A DNA stretch of 64,000 nucleotides, taken from the NCBI RefSeq assembly GCF_025398035.1, contig NZ_CP104558.1:3606001-3670000 (forward strand). Reading direction: 5' to 3'. Shown here one piece after another: positions 62,091-64,000 of the stretch. Source of the stretch: Rossellomorea vietnamensis. GTDB taxonomy: Bacteria > Bacillota > Bacilli > Bacillales > Bacillaceae_B. The translations under genes and the position numbers were made by a program. The notes under the pieces are model-generated. The model made no database searches and was not told the DNA's origin. It was given only the letters and a program-made list of their open reading frames with translations. How positions within the stretch are numbered: the first letter of the stretch is position 1; each line of letters begins with the position of its first letter.

Positions 62091-62193
62091 GATGGCCCTG
62101 GTCTCAGGTAAGAACTAAGGTGCAATCCGTTTAACAACAGAGTAAATAGGGGAAAAAAGAAAGGGAGAAACGAAACCAAAAGGAGTGGAAGAT

Positions 62194-63084
62194 ATGAACA
62201 AAAGTCAATTCGACAAAATGAAGAACGGAGAAGGATTCATCGCGGCGCTTGATCAAAGCGGCGGCAGTACACCGAAGGCATTGGCAGGGTACGGAGTCCT
62301 TGAAGATTCTTATTCCAATGAAGACGAAATGTTCGATAAGGTACATGAAATGCGGACGAGGATCATCACTTCCCCATCCTTCAGCCACGAGAGGATCCTC
62401 GGGGTCATTCTTTTTGAACAAACGATGGACCGGGAAATTGAAGGTAAATATACAGCGGATTACCTTGCAGACAAAGGCATCGTCCCTTTTCTGAAAGTGG
62501 ATAAAGGACTGGCGGACGAGGAAAATGGTGTGCAGCTCATGAAACCGATCCCCGACTTGGATGAGACTCTGCGCCGTGCCACTGAACGGAAGATTTTCGG
62601 CACGAAAATGCGCTCGGTCATCCATGAACCGAACACGGGCGGCATCAAAGAAGTCGTCGATCAGCAGTTCGACTTTGGAAAACGCATCATTGCTGCCGGT
62701 TTGGTTCCGATCATCGAACCTGAAGTCAATATCCATAGTGGACAAAAGGAAAAGTCAGAAGAGATTTTGTGTGATGAAATCTTGAAACACTTGAATGATT
62801 TATCAAAAGAGGAAAACGTCATGCTGAAGCTCTCGATCCCGACGAAAGCGAATGCGTATAAAAAATTGGTTGACCATCCGCGTGTCGTGCGTGTCGTCGC
62901 ACTTTCAGGAGGCTACTCCCGAGATGAAGCAAACGAGAAGCTCAAAGAAAATGACGGAGTGATTGCAAGCTTCTCCCGGGCATTGGCTGCCGACCTGAGT
63001 GCCGATCAAACCGATGAAAAGTTTGATGCTGCGTTGAAGAAGGCTGTTGATTCGATTTATGAAGCCTCGGTGCATAAGAACTGA
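62194..63084 (+). CDS. fda: Class I fructose-1,6-bisphosphate aldolase
   Basis: Schiff-base aldolase of 296 residues, of the staphylococcal FbaB/Fda type. The N-terminal [20 protein letters not shown] is highly characteristic. The Schiff-base lysine is Lys212 in [10 protein letters not shown], the same number as in the Staphylococcus carnosus enzyme, with IIEPEVNI before it. AAAAGGAG lies before the ATG at 62194. Bacillus normally uses a class II enzyme (FbaA) for glycolysis, so this class I enzyme may be auxiliary or gluconeogenic. It stands alone, with its own terminator. Confidence 0.94.
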   Translation: MNKSQFDKMKNGEGFIAALDQSGGSTPKALAGYGVLEDSYSNEDEMFDKVHEMRTRIITSPSFSHERILGVILFEQTMDREIEGKYTADYLADKGIVPFLKVDKGLADEENGVQLMKPIPDLDETLRRATERKIFGTKMRSVIHEPNTGGIKEVVDQQFDFGKRIIAAGLVPIIEPEVNIHSGQKEKSEEILCDEILKHLNDLSKEENVMLKLSIPTKANAYKKLVDHPRVVRVVALSGGYSRDEANEKLKENDGVIASFSRALAADLSADQTDEKFDAALKKAVDSIYEASVHKN

Positions 63085-63100
63085 TAGGATGTAAAGAAAC

Positions 63101-63146
63101 AAGAAGATGCCTGCTCACTTATAAGCGAGCAGGCATCTTCTTTTAC
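63101..63146. terminator. Terminator between convergent fda and the cobalamin-binding-type gene
   Basis: Sixteen-base stem AAGAAGATGCCTGCTC / GAGCAGGCATCTTCTT followed by TT on the plus strand. The minus-strand gene ends at its edge, so it probably serves both. Confidence 0.88.
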
Positions 63147-63928
63147 ATTTCATGATATAAATCGGGATGAAGCAACCGGGCAAGTTTCACGGCCCCTTTT
63201 AACAGAAGGGGGGATGGCCTGCAATAGAGTGCTTCTTCCAGGACGAAAATCCGGTCTTCCTGTACGGCGTCGAGTGTATTCCAATCAGGGCGGTTCTTTA
63301 CGATCTCAGGCTTGACCCTTCTTTGCCTGACGCCGACCCATGCCAGGCAGATATAATCCGGATTGCGTTTCAATACGTCCTCCCAATCGGTTTGGACACT
63401 TGCCAGGTCCACATCGTCAAAAAGGTTTCGGGCACCGACCATTGTGCTTAACTCGGTCAGCCAATTGACCCTTCCAGGGGTGAAGACGGGTTTCGGCCAC
63501 CATTCCCAATAAAGGGACGGAGGATGTGACACCTTTTCCCCGATCGTCTTTAAGCGTTCGACAGTACCCATGAATTCCTGGCGGCGTTTGATGGCATGTT
63601 CCTCGATCCCACAGGCTTTTCCCACCGTCAGGAGATCATCTGCAATATCAGTGAAGCTCTGGGGGTTCAAGGTGATATGTGGGATATTCCTCTTTTCGAG
63701 TTCTTCTATATTTTTCTCCATACCCGGGACGCTTAAGGATGAAAACACCAGATCCGGCTTCAATGACTCGAGCTTATCCATATTAATCGATAGATCCGGT
63801 CCGAGCTGCGGAAGGGACTTTACCTCTGACGGATAGTCGGAGTAATCATCCACGCCTGCAAGAAGAGGTGTCAATCCCAGGTAATCGATGATTTCTGTAT
63901 TACTGGGGCAAATGGATACGATTTTCAT
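63143..63928 (-). CDS. Cobalamin-binding (BtuF/FecB-fold) protein without signal peptide
   Basis: Protein of 261 residues with the bilobal periplasmic-binding fold: KIVSICPSNTEIIDYLGL at the N-terminus, PDLVFSSLSVPG, and WEWWPKPVFTPGRVNWLTEL in the second lobe, a motif seen in BtuF-like cobalamin-binding proteins. No signal peptide or lipobox precedes it, so it is cytoplasmic or misses an export signal. TAGGAG lies seven bases before the ATG at 63928. No permease or ATPase gene is adjacent. The ligand is uncertain. Confidence 0.8.
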   Translation of the reverse strand: MKIVSICPSNTEIIDYLGLTPLLAGVDDYSDYPSEVKSLPQLGPDLSINMDKLESLKPDLVFSSLSVPGMEKNIEELEKRNIPHITLNPQSFTDIADDLLTVGKACGIEEHAIKRRQEFMGTVERLKTIGEKVSHPPSLYWEWWPKPVFTPGRVNWLTELSTMVGARNLFDDVDLASVQTDWEDVLKRNPDYICLAWVGVRQRRVKPEIVKNRPDWNTLDAVQEDRIFVLEEALYCRPSPLLLKGAVKLARLLHPDLYHEM

Positions 63929-63938
63929 GATCACACTC

Positions 63939-64000
63939 CTAGACGATGAATAGATAATGAAGCAGAAGGGTCAGGATGATTCCTGAAAGTCCACCGAAGA
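63939..64000 (-). CDS. 3' end of a membrane protein (possibly YuiD)
   Basis: At the right edge a minus-strand frame ends FGGLSGIILTLLLHYLFIV before TAG at 63939-63941. It is hydrophobic and looks like a C-terminal membrane helix. yuiD, a divergent-PAP2 membrane protein, follows yuiC in B. subtilis, so it is a candidate, but only 19 residues are visible. The next gene starts 10 bases later, with its ribosome-binding site over this stop codon. Confidence 0.5.
   Translation of the reverse strand, partial: FGGLSGIILTLLLHYLFIV

Noticed and set aside
62131..62745. 204-codon open frame antisense to the aldolase gene
   Set aside because: The aldolase is certain on the other strand, and the antisense frame has no ribosome-binding site.

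Overview
This 64-kb window is chromosomal DNA from an endospore-forming member of the Bacillaceae. Spore-specific genes occur throughout: a GerA-type germinant receptor, CotF-like coat proteins, an LytH-like peptidase, YutC, YutH, YunB, YuiC and an Sda-like checkpoint protein. Gene order follows the Bacillus subtilis yus, suf, yun, yut, yum and yui segments closely, so many symbols are supported by both sequence and neighbourhood. I see no prophage, IS element, rRNA, tRNA or CRISPR array. The genus cannot be fixed from the sequence alone.

Layout. 0-3.3 kb: germinant receptor operon on the minus strand, cut by the left edge. 3.4-8.5 kb: siderophore-iron uptake. A binding protein and a divergent permease-permease-ATPase-reductase-yusU operon flank two Fur boxes, one a perfect 7-1-7 site. 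8.6-13.7 kb: two coat proteins, proline dehydrogenase, an acetyltransferase, a cation/proton antiporter, a YczE-like membrane protein behind a possible attenuator, and yuzL. 14-19.6 kb: fadN-fadA-fadE (beta-oxidation) behind a perfect FadR-type operator. 19.6-23.6 kb: a dehydrogenase and ArsR regulator pair with its own dyad operator, then yusI, gcvH, yusG, yusF, yusE and a yusD-position gene. 23.6-26.5 kb: SAM riboswitch and metNPQ. 27.9-33.1 kb: sufCDSUB Fe-S assembly operon. 33.2-38.8 kb: yunFEDC, an HD-GYP protein, and yunB. 38.8-42.7 kb: a lysine riboswitch with an NhaC-superfamily transporter, then an NSS transporter with its 35-residue partner. 42.7-52.5 kb: lytH, lipA and the yutC-yutI segment, with an extra HTH gene and sda-like gene at 48.7-49.1 kb. 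52.6-64 kb: yuzD, yutJ, yuzB, yutM, yumC, yumB, yuiABC, an aldolase and a cobalamin-binding-type protein.

How they connect. Iron uptake (Fur), Fe-S assembly (suf, yutI, yutM), Fe-S or lipoyl enzymes (lipA, gcvH) and flavin redox enzymes (yutJ, yumB, yumC) lie close together. Amino-acid supply is under RNA control: the SAM box for methionine and the L-box for lysine.

The most interesting items are small or non-coding. They are an Sda-like gene whose only well-placed start is ATT, a 35-residue transporter subunit, a 120-nt nested palindromic element, a family of GGGACGGACCT palindromes that double as terminators, a probable attenuator before the YczE-like gene, and two ribosome-binding sites inside hairpins. 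I found no large, clearly new multi-gene system.
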